Source: Candidatus Uhrbacteria bacterium RIFOXYB12_FULL_58_10 (GTDB lineage: Bacteria > Patescibacteriota > Patescibacteriia > UBA9934 > GWF2-40-263). From it: a stretch of 8,353 nucleotides of DNA. The number at the start of each line of letters is the position of its first letter. The first letter of the stretch is position 1. Under the pieces are notes generated by a model, which did no database searches, had not been told where the DNA came from, and was given only the letters and a program-made list of their open reading frames with translations. Positions 1 to 6,485 of the stretch are shown here, one piece after another. Location: contig CALRGL010000048.1 in NCBI GenBank assembly GCA_943357275.1, positions 1-8,353 of the forward strand, read 5' to 3'. The translations under genes were made by a program, and so were the position numbers.

Positions 1-1
1 G

Positions 2-142
2 GGAACCTTTTCCCGATCGATCATCCTGCCTTCACACGTAGATCAAGATCATGTGAACGCCGTGCTGAAGCGAGGTATCTTGACGATCCGACTCAAAAAG
101 GTTGAGATGGATAAAAAAATAGCCGTGCATGAACTTGCCTGA
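2..142 (+). CDS. Hsp20/alpha-crystallin small heat-shock protein, C-terminal end only
   Basis: The gene enters from the left edge; 46 codons remain, reading from base 2 and ending at TGA 140-142. The fragment matches the end of an alpha-crystallin domain: an F-S-R-S-I-x-L-P strand (fragment residues 3-10), then V-D and N-A-V-L-K-R-G-I-L-T-I (residues 18-29), which is the family's classic A-x-x-x-G-V-L-T-I signature. After a short linker comes I-A-V at residues 40-42, the I-x-I/V tail motif that docks into the groove of a neighbouring dimer during oligomer assembly. Family members are ATP-independent cytoplasmic holdases that bind unfolding proteins. The N-terminal arm and most of the domain lie outside the window, so neither start nor regulation can be judged. 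It overlaps, or lies 4 nt before, the VanW gene, suggesting co-transcription. Family assignment is confident despite the short length because both signatures are in order and correctly spaced. Confidence 0.85.
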   Translation, partial: GTFSRSIILPSHVDQDHVNAVLKRGILTIRLKKVEMDKKIAVHELA

Positions 143-2066
143 TCGTATGGACATCGAAACACCACAACCACACACAAAAATCGTCACGATCTCCCTGATC
201 GTGTCTCTTTTTATCCTGATCGGTCTTTTAGGAGGATCTTACGCTTGGGCTTACCAATACCACGAAAAGATCGGACCAAATGTAACAATCGACTCCATGG
301 ATCTTTCCGGACTTGATCGGACACAGGCCAAAGCGTTGATTCAAGATCGTATCGATCTTATTTTAAGCAAAGGTCTTCCCATCACAACGACACAGTCGCA
401 AGAAGCAAAGCCGCTTGTTTTTTCTTCCATCACAGGAAGTGATGCGGTTGAAAATCTTGAATTTGATATCGATCAAGTCATTGAACGAGCCTTCCAACTT
501 TCACACGAATCAAACCCAGTCCTAGACACCTACAGACTCATTGCCAACACGTTTACAACCTACGAACTTACGATTCCCGTTGTTATCAACGAAGAAAACG
601 TCAAACAAACCATCTACAGCCTCTTCCCTAATCAAGAACTGTTAGCTCAAGACCCAACATTCACCTTTCTTTACGAAAATGATGTTTGGACCGGAACGGT
701 TACAACAGGAAAAGATGGGACCGAATTTACCTTCAAGCCATTTTTTGAAAAACTTCACAACCAACTCGAACATCTTCAAACAGAACCTCAAGAACTTCAG
801 CTTGTTTCCCGAGTACCTTCCATTAGCAATCAACAAGCTCAAACAAACGTCATCCAAGCCTACCAGCTCATCTTAACAGGTCCTGTCACCTTTACTTACA
901 AAGATGCATCTCTTCAAACCGAACAAAAATGGTTCATGACGGAGCGTGATATCTCAGAAATTTTGAAACCGGGAAAAGAAGGTGTCGAAATAAGCCAAGA
1001 ACAACTGAATATCTTTCTTGATACGATTGCTGGTGTCATTGAACGACCAGCGCAAGACGCTCGTATCGATGTTGAAAACGGTCGCGTCACAAACTTTATC
1101 CAAAGTAAAAATGGTGTCGAGCTTGATCGCGACGCGATCTATCAATCGCTAGTAACTCTTTTACAAGGATCAGAAACAACGGAAAATCCAACCATCTCTC
1201 TTGTCACCCGCGAAGAAAATCCTACCGTTGAAACAGGTGACGTAAACGATCTTGGGATCACGCAAATCCTTGGAACAGGAACGTCTAGTTATCGAGGAAG
1301 TCCCGCAAACAGAAAGGCGAATATTAAAAACGGAGTAAGACTCTTAAACGGACTGCTCATTCCCCCAGGTGAAACATTTTCTCTCCTGCACGCGCTTCAA
1401 CCGTTCACACTTGAAAACGGTTATCTTCCAGAACTTGTCATTAAAGGCGATAAAATCCAGCCAGAAATTGCGGGAGGACTTTGTCAGATTGGAACGACAA
1501 CCTTTCGCGCGGTTATGAACTCAGGACTCATTGTGGCAGAACGTCGGAACCACTCCTTGGTTGTCTCTTACTACAATGATCCCTCAAACGGAAAACCCGG
1601 AACAGATGCAACCATCTACGATCCAGCACCGGACTTCAAATTTACCAATGACACAGGCAAGTACGTATTATTCCAAGCCGAAAACCTCGTTGCAGACCAA
1701 TCTCTTCGCTTTACACTTTGGGGAACCTCTGACGGACGTAAAGGATCCTATACGCCACCGGTTATCAGTCGATGGATTCCTGTTGGAGAAAAACGAATTA
1801 CAGAAACAACGGATCTAGAACCTGGAAAAGAACAGTGCCAAACACCACACATTGGCGCAGATGCCTCATTTGATTACACGGTTGTAAAACCAGACGGCAC
1901 GATTCAAAAAACAACGTTTGAATCTCACTATCGTCCCCTTCCGGAAATCTGTTTGAAAGGTGTTGAAAAACTTTCTACGGAAGTTCCAGAAACTCCTGCA
2001 GAAGAAACTCCTCTTACAACACCACTCCTACCCGCAGAACTACCAATAGAATCGCTCACTCCTTAA
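129..2066 (+). CDS. VanW-family protein with peptidoglycan-binding repeats, membrane-anchored
   Basis: A 645-aa protein. Residues about 20-43 form one hydrophobic segment after a short polar N-terminus, giving an N-in membrane anchor with the rest outside. Residues about 80-200 and 245-350 look like two copies of the PG_binding_4-type domain that usually precedes VanW. The VanW domain runs from about 385 to 515 and contains the hallmark G-G-L-C-Q-I-G-T-T-T-F-R (449-460) followed by R-N-H-S. A C-terminal beta-rich part ends in a Pro/Thr/Glu-rich tail. VanW occurs in some vancomycin-resistance clusters, but its biochemical role is not established; no resistance genes are nearby, so a cell-wall role is the most that can be said. 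The ATG at 129 overlaps the Hsp20 gene by 14 nt; ATG 147 (M-D-I-E) lies 4 nt after the Hsp20 stop and is an equally good start. Neither has a clear Shine-Dalgarno, so translational coupling is likely. No convincing terminator follows the stop. Confidence 0.88.
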   Translation: MNLPDRMDIETPQPHTKIVTISLIVSLFILIGLLGGSYAWAYQYHEKIGPNVTIDSMDLSGLDRTQAKALIQDRIDLILSKGLPITTTQSQEAKPLVFSSITGSDAVENLEFDIDQVIERAFQLSHESNPVLDTYRLIANTFTTYELTIPVVINEENVKQTIYSLFPNQELLAQDPTFTFLYENDVWTGTVTTGKDGTEFTFKPFFEKLHNQLEHLQTEPQELQLVSRVPSISNQQAQTNVIQAYQLILTGPVTFTYKDASLQTEQKWFMTERDISEILKPGKEGVEISQEQLNIFLDTIAGVIERPAQDARIDVENGRVTNFIQSKNGVELDRDAIYQSLVTLLQGSETTENPTISLVTREENPTVETGDVNDLGITQILGTGTSSYRGSPANRKANIKNGVRLLNGLLIPPGETFSLLHALQPFTLENGYLPELVIKGDKIQPEIAGGLCQIGTTTFRAVMNSGLIVAERRNHSLVVSYYNDPSNGKPGTDATIYDPAPDFKFTNDTGKYVLFQAENLVADQSLRFTLWGTSDGRKGSYTPPVISRWIPVGEKRITETTDLEPGKEQCQTPHIGADASFDYTVVKPDGTIQKTTFESHYRPLPEICLKGVEKLSTEVPETPAEETPLTTPLLPAELPIESLTP

Positions 2067-2136
2067 CTTATCCCCAAAACGCGCTTGAAGAATATTCCTG
2101 ATTGGCACAAGATCGATTTGTGAGATTTCAACAAAC

Positions 2137-2169
2137 AAAAAACCCGCCGTCGCTGGAAGCTATGGCGGG
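2137..2169 (-). terminator. Intrinsic terminator of the small RNA
   Basis: On the minus strand CCCGCC (2169-2164) pairs with GGCGGG (2148-2143), with an inner GCU/AGC pairing in the loop, followed directly by six U residues (2142-2137). The orientation is clear: on the plus strand the hairpin is preceded, not followed, by the homopolymer. A small alternative hairpin, CGGG-CTCG-CCCG, shares the 5' arm and could compete with it. Confidence 0.85.
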
Positions 2170-2364
2170 CGAGCCCGACCTTGGTCGAACTCTTTGTTTG
2201 AGGAAATTGTCACGACTGAACTGCAGGCAAGAAATTTCATTTATGGAAGTGTCGAGCGTTAGCCCGAGAAAGCCATAAGTTGAAATCCCATGCTTGTCGT
2301 GCCTGCAGATCAGTGATGACAACAAGATTATCGCGGGTAACAATTTCAAGATACCTTAGATAAC
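2137..2364 (-). ncRNA. Structured small RNA of about 228 nt, rod-shaped, 6S-like architecture; family not identified
   Basis: A self-contained minus-strand transcription unit: consensus promoter at 2370-2398, predicted start near 2364, intrinsic terminator ending near 2137. The interior folds as a long rod. Arms 2207-2228 and 2301-2322 pair at 19 of 22 positions (6 bp, a 2x2 loop, 5 bp, one mismatch, 8 bp). Above them, 2234-2246 pairs with 2273-2286 (12 bp with a small bulge), and a 5-bp apical hairpin spans 2253-2266. That hairpin contains a G-U pair in the minus RNA that would be an A-C mismatch on the plus strand, supporting minus-strand transcription. An outer stem (2203-2210 with 2340-2347) encloses a bulge that is unpaired mainly on one side; its tip competes with the inner arm. 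Two overlapping minus ORFs (73 and 67 aa) lack recognisable domains, and one runs through the terminator, so a coding role is unlikely. Free-standing rods of about 200 nt resemble 6S RNA, but no sequence match can be claimed. No tmRNA tag, SRP-loop or RNase P core was seen. Confidence 0.68.
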
Positions 2365-2369
2365 GTTGA

Positions 2370-2398
2370 ATTCTATCAGTCTCTGCGATTATTGTCAA
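2370..2398 (-). promoter_or_regulatory. Sigma-70-type promoter of the small RNA
   Basis: On the minus strand, TTGACA (2398-2393), an exact 17-bp spacer (2392-2376) and TAGAAT (2375-2370). The -35 is a perfect consensus match and the -10 matches five of six. Transcription is predicted to begin near 2364, just before the structured region. No start codon with a ribosome site follows, which fits an RNA gene. This is among the strongest promoters in the window by consensus. Confidence 0.85.
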
Positions 2399-2451
2399 GA
2401 GTCTATAACAGATGAATGTTACTCTCTTTTGACAACCCAAGCAAGAAGTTT

Positions 2452-2482
2452 AAAAACGCCCTGAAAAGGCGTTTTTATTTTT
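2452..2482. terminator. Bidirectional intrinsic terminator downstream of clpP
   Basis: A perfect 9-bp inverted repeat, AAAAACGCC (2452-2460) and GGCGTTTTT (2468-2476), with a 7-nt loop. A/T-rich runs lie on both sides, so it can end transcription in either direction. It lies 35 nt beyond the clpP stop on the minus strand and separates the DHH-clpP operon from the small-RNA promoter. Confidence 0.8.
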
Positions 2483-2510
2483 GTCAGAACTGTTTGGAAT
2501 CTATAACAGT

Positions 2511-3107
2511 TTATTTGATAACCTTGTCGATCAGCCCGTATTTTACAGCCTCAGAAGCATCTAAGAAATAATCGCGTTCTGTGTCATTGGCAACATCGGC
2601 TTTCTTTTTTCCCGAGTGCTTAGCCAAGATTTCGTTCAATCGATCTTTGGTTTTCAAGATACGTTCTGCATGAATCTTAATGTCCGTAGCCTGACCTGAG
2701 ACCCCTCCAAGCACTTGGTGAATCATGATCTCTGCGTTTGGAAGCGCAAAGCGTTTTCCGTCTGCCCCAGCAGCAAGTAGAACCGCTCCCATAGAAGCCG
2801 CCATTCCTACACAGATCGTTGAAACGTCTGGCTTTACGTATTGCATGGCGTCGTAGATGGCAAGACCAGCAGTAACAGACCCACCCGGAGAGTTAATGTA
2901 GATCTTAATGTCTTTTGCTTTGTCCTGGCTTTCCAAGAACAAAAGTTGGGCAATCACAAGGTTTGCAATCGTGTCATCGATTTCTGTCCCAAGAAAGATA
3001 ATACGATCCTTCAAAAGACGAGAGTAAATATCATAAGCACGTTCACCCATGTGGGTTTTCTCGATCACAGTTGGGATCAAAATTGAGTTGTTCATGTCAG
3101 ATTTCAT
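2511..3107 (-). CDS. clpP: ATP-dependent Clp protease proteolytic subunit
   Basis: A 198-aa ClpP of normal family length. It forms the two-ring, 14-subunit serine peptidase chamber that degrades proteins unfolded and fed in by ClpX, ClpA or ClpC in the cytoplasm. The catalytic triad is intact: Ser105 in G-M-A-A-S-M-G, His130 in M-I-H-Q and Asp179 in T-E-R-D. The oxyanion/substrate strand I-N-S-P-G-G-S is at 71-77. The ORF opens with M-K-S-D-M-N-N-S; the ATG at residue 5 (first base 3095) is an equally possible start, and neither has a Shine-Dalgarno. It begins 15 nt after the DHH gene stop with no promoter or terminator between, so the two are almost certainly one mRNA, and it is followed by a strong terminator. 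No clpX or tig gene is nearby, unlike the common clpP arrangement. Identification is very secure. Confidence 0.97.
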   Translation of the reverse strand: MKSDMNNSILIPTVIEKTHMGERAYDIYSRLLKDRIIFLGTEIDDTIANLVIAQLLFLESQDKAKDIKIYINSPGGSVTAGLAIYDAMQYVKPDVSTICVGMAASMGAVLLAAGADGKRFALPNAEIMIHQVLGGVSGQATDIKIHAERILKTKDRLNEILAKHSGKKKADVANDTERDYFLDASEAVKYGLIDKVIK

Positions 3108-3122
3108 AAGTTGTTGTAATGA

Positions 3123-4097
3123 CTATAACATTTCCTTTTGGACTCTCCAACAGCCACTATCGTCACAAACAAGACGGCTGTCTCGAATTAAATAACCAGC
3201 TGCTCGGTGATGTCCCCCTCCCCCGTTTTTTAACGCGATGGCCCCAACATCTTTTCCATGAGATCGCATGCTTACTTTTACGTGTCCTTCCTTTGTCTCT
3301 CGCATCACAGCGATAGCTTCTGTGTCTGTTACAAGGGAGAGAAAATTCGAGAGCCCATCGATTTCCTCATCATCTATTTGATGAAGATCTAAGTCTTCAC
3401 GAGTTAAATAAGTCACTGGCAACCCATCAAAATCAGCAGATTCTGATAAACGCTCGAGAGCAAGACCCCAAACACGTAACGCTGTCAAAGATCGATTCTT
3501 AAACATCGATCTGACAACATCATGAACTCTTCCACCAAGCAAAATAAGAGACGAGGCAATATCAAATGACTGATTGTCTGTTGCTGGATTCGTAAACGCC
3601 CCTGTATCAAAACAAATCCCCATCAGCAAACACGTTGCCGCATCGCGACTTGGTAAGATTTGGTTTGCTTCAAAAAATTGGTGGACGACCTGGGCGGTTG
3701 CTGGTGCGCCGATGATCACTTGATTGACGTCTCCGTAACGCGTGTTTGTTTTGTGATGATCAATATTGATGACAAGCGGTTTGTTTGGAATCAGATCGAC
3801 GAGTCTTTGGACATACTTCTCGTCGGAACAATCAAACACGACCACTAAGTCAATCTCTTCATTTTCAAACACGGATAGATCTTCGGTACATCGGTCTAAG
3901 TGTGGAAGATGGTAGTACTGGGCTGGAACAGGTTCGCTTACATACACAAGTGGATACTTCCCTAATCCTTTCAAATAATCCACAACAGCAAGAGCTGAAC
4001 CTAAACTATCCCCATCGACCCGCTCGTCGGAAATGAAGATTGGGTGGGAAGATCGAAGAAGTTCCTGATGAATTTGCTTGTGAACCAGGTTTACCAT
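3123..4097 (-). CDS. DHH/DHHA1 phosphoesterase, NrnA-like, with altered motif I
   Basis: A 324-aa protein with the bipartite DHH-DHHA1 architecture of bacterial NrnA (nanoRNase and pAp phosphatase) and c-di-AMP/pApA phosphodiesterases: Mn-dependent cytoplasmic enzymes that remove nucleotides from very short RNAs or hydrolyse pAp or linear dinucleotides. Visible motifs: I, D-E-R-V-D-G-D-S-L-G-S (24-34); II, V-F-D-C-S-D with Asp89; III, I-D-H-H-K (112-116), the DHH signature; IV, F-D-T-G with Asp164; and the DHHA1 substrate motif G-G-G-G-H-H-R-A-A-G at 292-301. Motif I is unusual: the family normally has His four residues before the first Asp (H-x-x-x-D-x-D), and here that position is Asp24. 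All other metal positions are present. There is no membrane or regulatory domain, so it is not GdpP. It is first in an operon with clpP and has its own promoter, predicted to give a leader of 0-3 nt. Substrate preference cannot be told from sequence. Confidence 0.9.
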   Translation of the reverse strand: MVNLVHKQIHQELLRSSHPIFISDERVDGDSLGSALAVVDYLKGLGKYPLVYVSEPVPAQYYHLPHLDRCTEDLSVFENEEIDLVVVFDCSDEKYVQRLVDLIPNKPLVINIDHHKTNTRYGDVNQVIIGAPATAQVVHQFFEANQILPSRDAATCLLMGICFDTGAFTNPATDNQSFDIASSLILLGGRVHDVVRSMFKNRSLTALRVWGLALERLSESADFDGLPVTYLTREDLDLHQIDDEEIDGLSNFLSLVTDTEAIAVMRETKEGHVKVSMRSHGKDVGAIALKNGGGGHHRAAGYLIRDSRLVCDDSGCWRVQKEML

Positions 4098-4106
4098 AAG
4101 AAAAGG

Positions 4107-4135
4107 ACATTACCTAAGCTTATCGATCGCGTCAA
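4107..4135 (-). promoter_or_regulatory. Promoter of the DHH-clpP operon, near-leaderless
   Basis: On the minus strand TTGACG (4135-4130), an exact 17-bp spacer, then TAATGT (4112-4107; weak, three of six). Standard spacing places the start at about 4100, with the ATG at 4097, leaving 0-3 nt of leader and no room for a ribosome site, consistent with the lack of any Shine-Dalgarno. Its elements interleave with those of the SMC promoter. Confidence 0.65.
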
Positions 4136-4140
4136 TCGCG

Positions 4141-4149
4141 TGTTATACT
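4141..4149 (+). promoter_or_regulatory. Extended -10 promoter of the SMC gene, near-leaderless
   Basis: TGTTATACT carries the extended -10 pattern TGn-TATACT (hexamer 4144-4149, five of six). No good -35 is found at 17-18 bp, which the TG extension can offset. The start is predicted near 4156, 4 nt before the ATG at 4160, so the mRNA would be essentially leaderless. A direct repeat ATCGCGT (4126-4132 and 4135-4141) lies just upstream, inside the shared divergent region. Confidence 0.65.
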
Positions 4150-4159
4150 AGTTTTCGTT

Positions 4160-6418
4160 ATGTACGTGAAAAAACTTGAGGTTCAGGGATTTAAAACGTT
4201 TGCGAAAAAGACGACCCTGACGTTTCTCTCCCCAAAAGAAGATCGCTACCCCGTTACGGCCATTGTGGGCCCAAACGGATCTGGAAAATCCAACATGGCG
4301 GATGCTATTCGTTGGGTTTTAGGCGAACAAAGTTTGAAACTTCTCCGCGGAAAAAAATCCGAGGATATTATTTTTTCTGGATCCGATGGGAAAGCTCAGT
4401 CCGGATTTGCGGAAGTGGCCATGACGCTTGATAACACAGATCAAGCCATGCCCATCGAATTCAAAGAAGTGACAATCACCCGTCGCCTGTATCGTGATGG
4501 TTCAAGTGATTACCTTTTGAACGAAGCCAAAACCCGTCTTGCTGATATTCAACTTCTGCTTGCCCAAGCAAACGTTGGTCAACGCTCGTACAGTGTGATC
4601 GCCCAAGGCATGATTGATCACATTTTGGTCTCAGGCCCAGAAGAACGCAAAGCGTTTTTCGACGATGCAACCGGCGTGAAACAATTTCAGATCAAACGCC
4701 ACGAAAGTATTTTGAAACTCAAACGAACGTATGAGAACTTGCACGAGGTTGAAACCGTGCTTGCAGAAATCGAACCACGTCTTCGTTCACTGAAACGCCA
4801 GGCAGCTCGACTTGAAAAACGCGAGGAAGTGGAAACAGAACTTCGTGGACTTGAGACAAAATACTACGGAACACTTTGGTGGAGTCTTCAAGATCAGATG
4901 GATGGAATCAAGCGTAGTCTTCTTGATCTCAACAAAGATCTTTCTGATAAACGTACAGAACTAAAAGAACTAGAAGCCAAAACAGAAGTCGTAGAAACCA
5001 AAGATGAAAAAGACGAGGGACTCATCCAACTTCAAACCGAGTACAGAAAGATTCAACGTGAGCGCGATCATAATCGCCACGAACAGTTCACAACCGAAAA
5101 AGAAATCGAGCTGACGAAAGTTCGTGCTCAATCCAACTGGGCTCCCCTTCCGCTGATGAAAATCATCGAGGAAGTGAAGCAGGTTGTCACGGGCCTCCTT
5201 GGTCTCAAATCCATCACGGTTGTCGACGATGTTCACACCGCTGTGGATGAACTATTGAAACGTTCGCAGGATCTTTCCAAACGACTTGAACGTCCAAATC
5301 CAGAAGATATTAAGCCAGATCAAAAACTCTTAGATCTTCTCGACACACAACGGAAACAAGGCACAGCGATCAAAACCGAACTCGATCGACTCGAAAAAGA
5401 GATCGATGGATATGCTCGCAAGGAACAAAAAGTTCGACAAGATCTCATTGATGCTCAACGCGAACTTCGATCCAAACAGTCGCTCATTCACAACCTCGAG
5501 AACAGAAAGAACGAACTTGATATCCAACAAGCTCGACTCGATGAACGCGAAGTTGGTCTCAAACGCGAGATGGACGAATCACTCAAAGAACGTGGACTGA
5601 TGATTCGTAAACAACGCGATGAAATGACACATCATCCAGAATCCCTCTACCCAGAAATCCAACGTCTTCGTTATCAACTCGAACTCATCGGTGGTATTGA
5701 TCCTGAAATCGTTGAAGAATATAAACAGACACAACAACGCTTCGACTTCCTCGATGAACAAATCAAAGATCTCCACTCCGCCATCAAGTCCACAGAAAAA
5801 GTCGTCAACGAACTGGATGAACAAATCGACAAGCAATCTAAAAAAGTCTTTGCGGACATCAATCGCAAATTCGATCACTACTTCAAAATTCTCTTTGGCG
5901 GTGGAAGTGCCTCGCTTGTGAAACTCACGCTCGACGACATAGCAAAGGAAGAACAAGAAGCAGACGAAAAACAACCGCTTCCAGAACCGGTGGGAGAAAA
6001 TCCAGATTCCGTGGAAGACCTTGAAAAACAAATGGAAAAGCATCGCGACCCTGTGGTTGGCGTGGATATCCAAGCAACACCTCCAGGCAAGAAACTCAAA
6101 GCCTTGAACCTCCTCTCTGGTGGTGAACGTGCTCTGACTTCAATCGCCCTGCTCTCCGCGATCATGTCCGTGAACCCTTCCCCGTTTGTTGTTCTCGACG
6201 AAGTTGATGCCGCCCTCGACGAAGCAAACACGTTTCGATACGCCTCGATCATCGAGGAACTCGCAACCAAATCTCAATTCATTATCATCACGCACAATCG
6301 TGCGACCATGGAAAAGGCTGACGTGCTCTACGGCGTGACCATGGGACGAGAAGGAATCTCAACCTTGCTCAGCGTGCATTTAGAAGATATTACAAAACAG
6401 GCAACGGCTCGACGTTAA
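4160..6418 (+). CDS. smc: SMC-family chromosome ATPase, short form without a recognisable hinge
   Basis: A 752-aa protein with both ATPase halves of bacterial SMC; the usual length is about 1150-1200 aa. The start M-Y-V-K-K-L-E-V-Q-G-F-K is the canonical SMC N-terminus. Walker A G-P-N-G-S-G-K-S is at 37-44. The signature L-S-G-G-E-R is at 652-657, Walker B V-V-L-D-E at 677-681, the D-loop near 686-690, and the H-loop His at 712. Coiled-coil arms occupy about 165-325 and 378-600. Where the dimerising hinge belongs there is only about 50 residues, from Trp327 to about Glu377, without the Gly-rich hinge pattern. Family SMCs dimerise through the hinge and, with ScpA/ScpB, organise and separate chromosomes. 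This one has intact ATPase motifs, so it is not a decayed gene, but must pair differently or use a minimal hinge. scpA and scpB are not in the window. RecN and SbcC are less likely: the N-terminal motif, and a C-terminal E-E-Y-K-x-x-x-x-R-F-D-F-L stretch before the head, are SMC-like. Confidence 0.9.
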   Translation: MYVKKLEVQGFKTFAKKTTLTFLSPKEDRYPVTAIVGPNGSGKSNMADAIRWVLGEQSLKLLRGKKSEDIIFSGSDGKAQSGFAEVAMTLDNTDQAMPIEFKEVTITRRLYRDGSSDYLLNEAKTRLADIQLLLAQANVGQRSYSVIAQGMIDHILVSGPEERKAFFDDATGVKQFQIKRHESILKLKRTYENLHEVETVLAEIEPRLRSLKRQAARLEKREEVETELRGLETKYYGTLWWSLQDQMDGIKRSLLDLNKDLSDKRTELKELEAKTEVVETKDEKDEGLIQLQTEYRKIQRERDHNRHEQFTTEKEIELTKVRAQSNWAPLPLMKIIEEVKQVVTGLLGLKSITVVDDVHTAVDELLKRSQDLSKRLERPNPEDIKPDQKLLDLLDTQRKQGTAIKTELDRLEKEIDGYARKEQKVRQDLIDAQRELRSKQSLIHNLENRKNELDIQQARLDEREVGLKREMDESLKERGLMIRKQRDEMTHHPESLYPEIQRLRYQLELIGGIDPEIVEEYKQTQQRFDFLDEQIKDLHSAIKSTEKVVNELDEQIDKQSKKVFADINRKFDHYFKILFGGGSASLVKLTLDDIAKEEQEADEKQPLPEPVGENPDSVEDLEKQMEKHRDPVVGVDIQATPPGKKLKALNLLSGGERALTSIALLSAIMSVNPSPFVVLDEVDAALDEANTFRYASIIEELATKSQFIIITHNRATMEKADVLYGVTMGREGISTLLSVHLEDITKQATARR

Positions 6419-6419
6419 C

Positions 6420-6452
6420 AAAAACAATCGTCCATGAAGGACGATTGTTTTT
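6420..6452. terminator. Intrinsic terminator of the SMC gene
   Basis: A perfect 14-bp inverted repeat, AAAAACAATCGTCC (6420-6433) and GGACGATTGTTTTT (6439-6452), with a 5-nt loop. It starts 2 nt after the SMC stop and ends in T residues on the plus strand. The A run on the other flank lets it also back up termination of the minus-strand gene. Confidence 0.9.
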
Positions 6453-6457
6453 GAAAG

Positions 6458-6485
6458 AAAAAACACGGCATCGTTAACCGTGTTT
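6458..6485 (-). terminator. Intrinsic terminator built over the stop codon of the 167-aa gene
   Basis: On the minus strand AAACACGG (6485-6478) pairs with CCGTGTTT (6468-6461) around a 9-nt loop, followed by a run of U (6463-6458). The stop codon TAA (6476-6474) lies inside the loop and the last codons form the 5' arm. With 6420-6452 it makes a pair of convergent terminators between SMC and this gene. Confidence 0.8.

Noticed and set aside
129..2066. VanW gene as evidence for vancomycin resistance
   Set aside because: VanW domains are widespread outside resistance clusters; no vanA/B/H/X/R/S-like gene is present and the architecture is the common peptidoglycan-binding form.
2137..2364. tmRNA, SRP RNA or RNase P RNA for the small RNA
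   Set aside because: There is no tRNA-like acceptor/T-arm end with a tag frame, no GGAA-type SRP loop in context, and the GAGGAAA-like stretch on the plus strand lacks the rest of the RNase P core.
2429..2434. TTGACA on the plus strand as a promoter
   Set aside because: At 17 bp downstream the sequence is AAAAAC inside a terminator stem; there is no -10 and no plus-strand gene follows.
2128..2440. Minus-strand frames of 73 and 67 aa over the small RNA
   Set aside because: One runs through the intrinsic terminator and the other begins upstream of the mapped promoter elements. Neither has a ribosome site or recognisable motif, and the stem complementarity explains the region better.
2402..2509. 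10-nt direct repeat TCTATAACAG (2402 and 2500), with a related CTATAACA near 3122
   Set aside because: Too short and too A/T-rich to exceed chance convincingly, and no mobile-element or regulatory context was found.
5579..6270. Long minus-strand frames (164 and 130 aa) inside the SMC gene
   Set aside because: They are antisense shadows of a highly charged coiled-coil coding region, with no domain or ribosome site, and the plus frame carries continuous SMC motifs.
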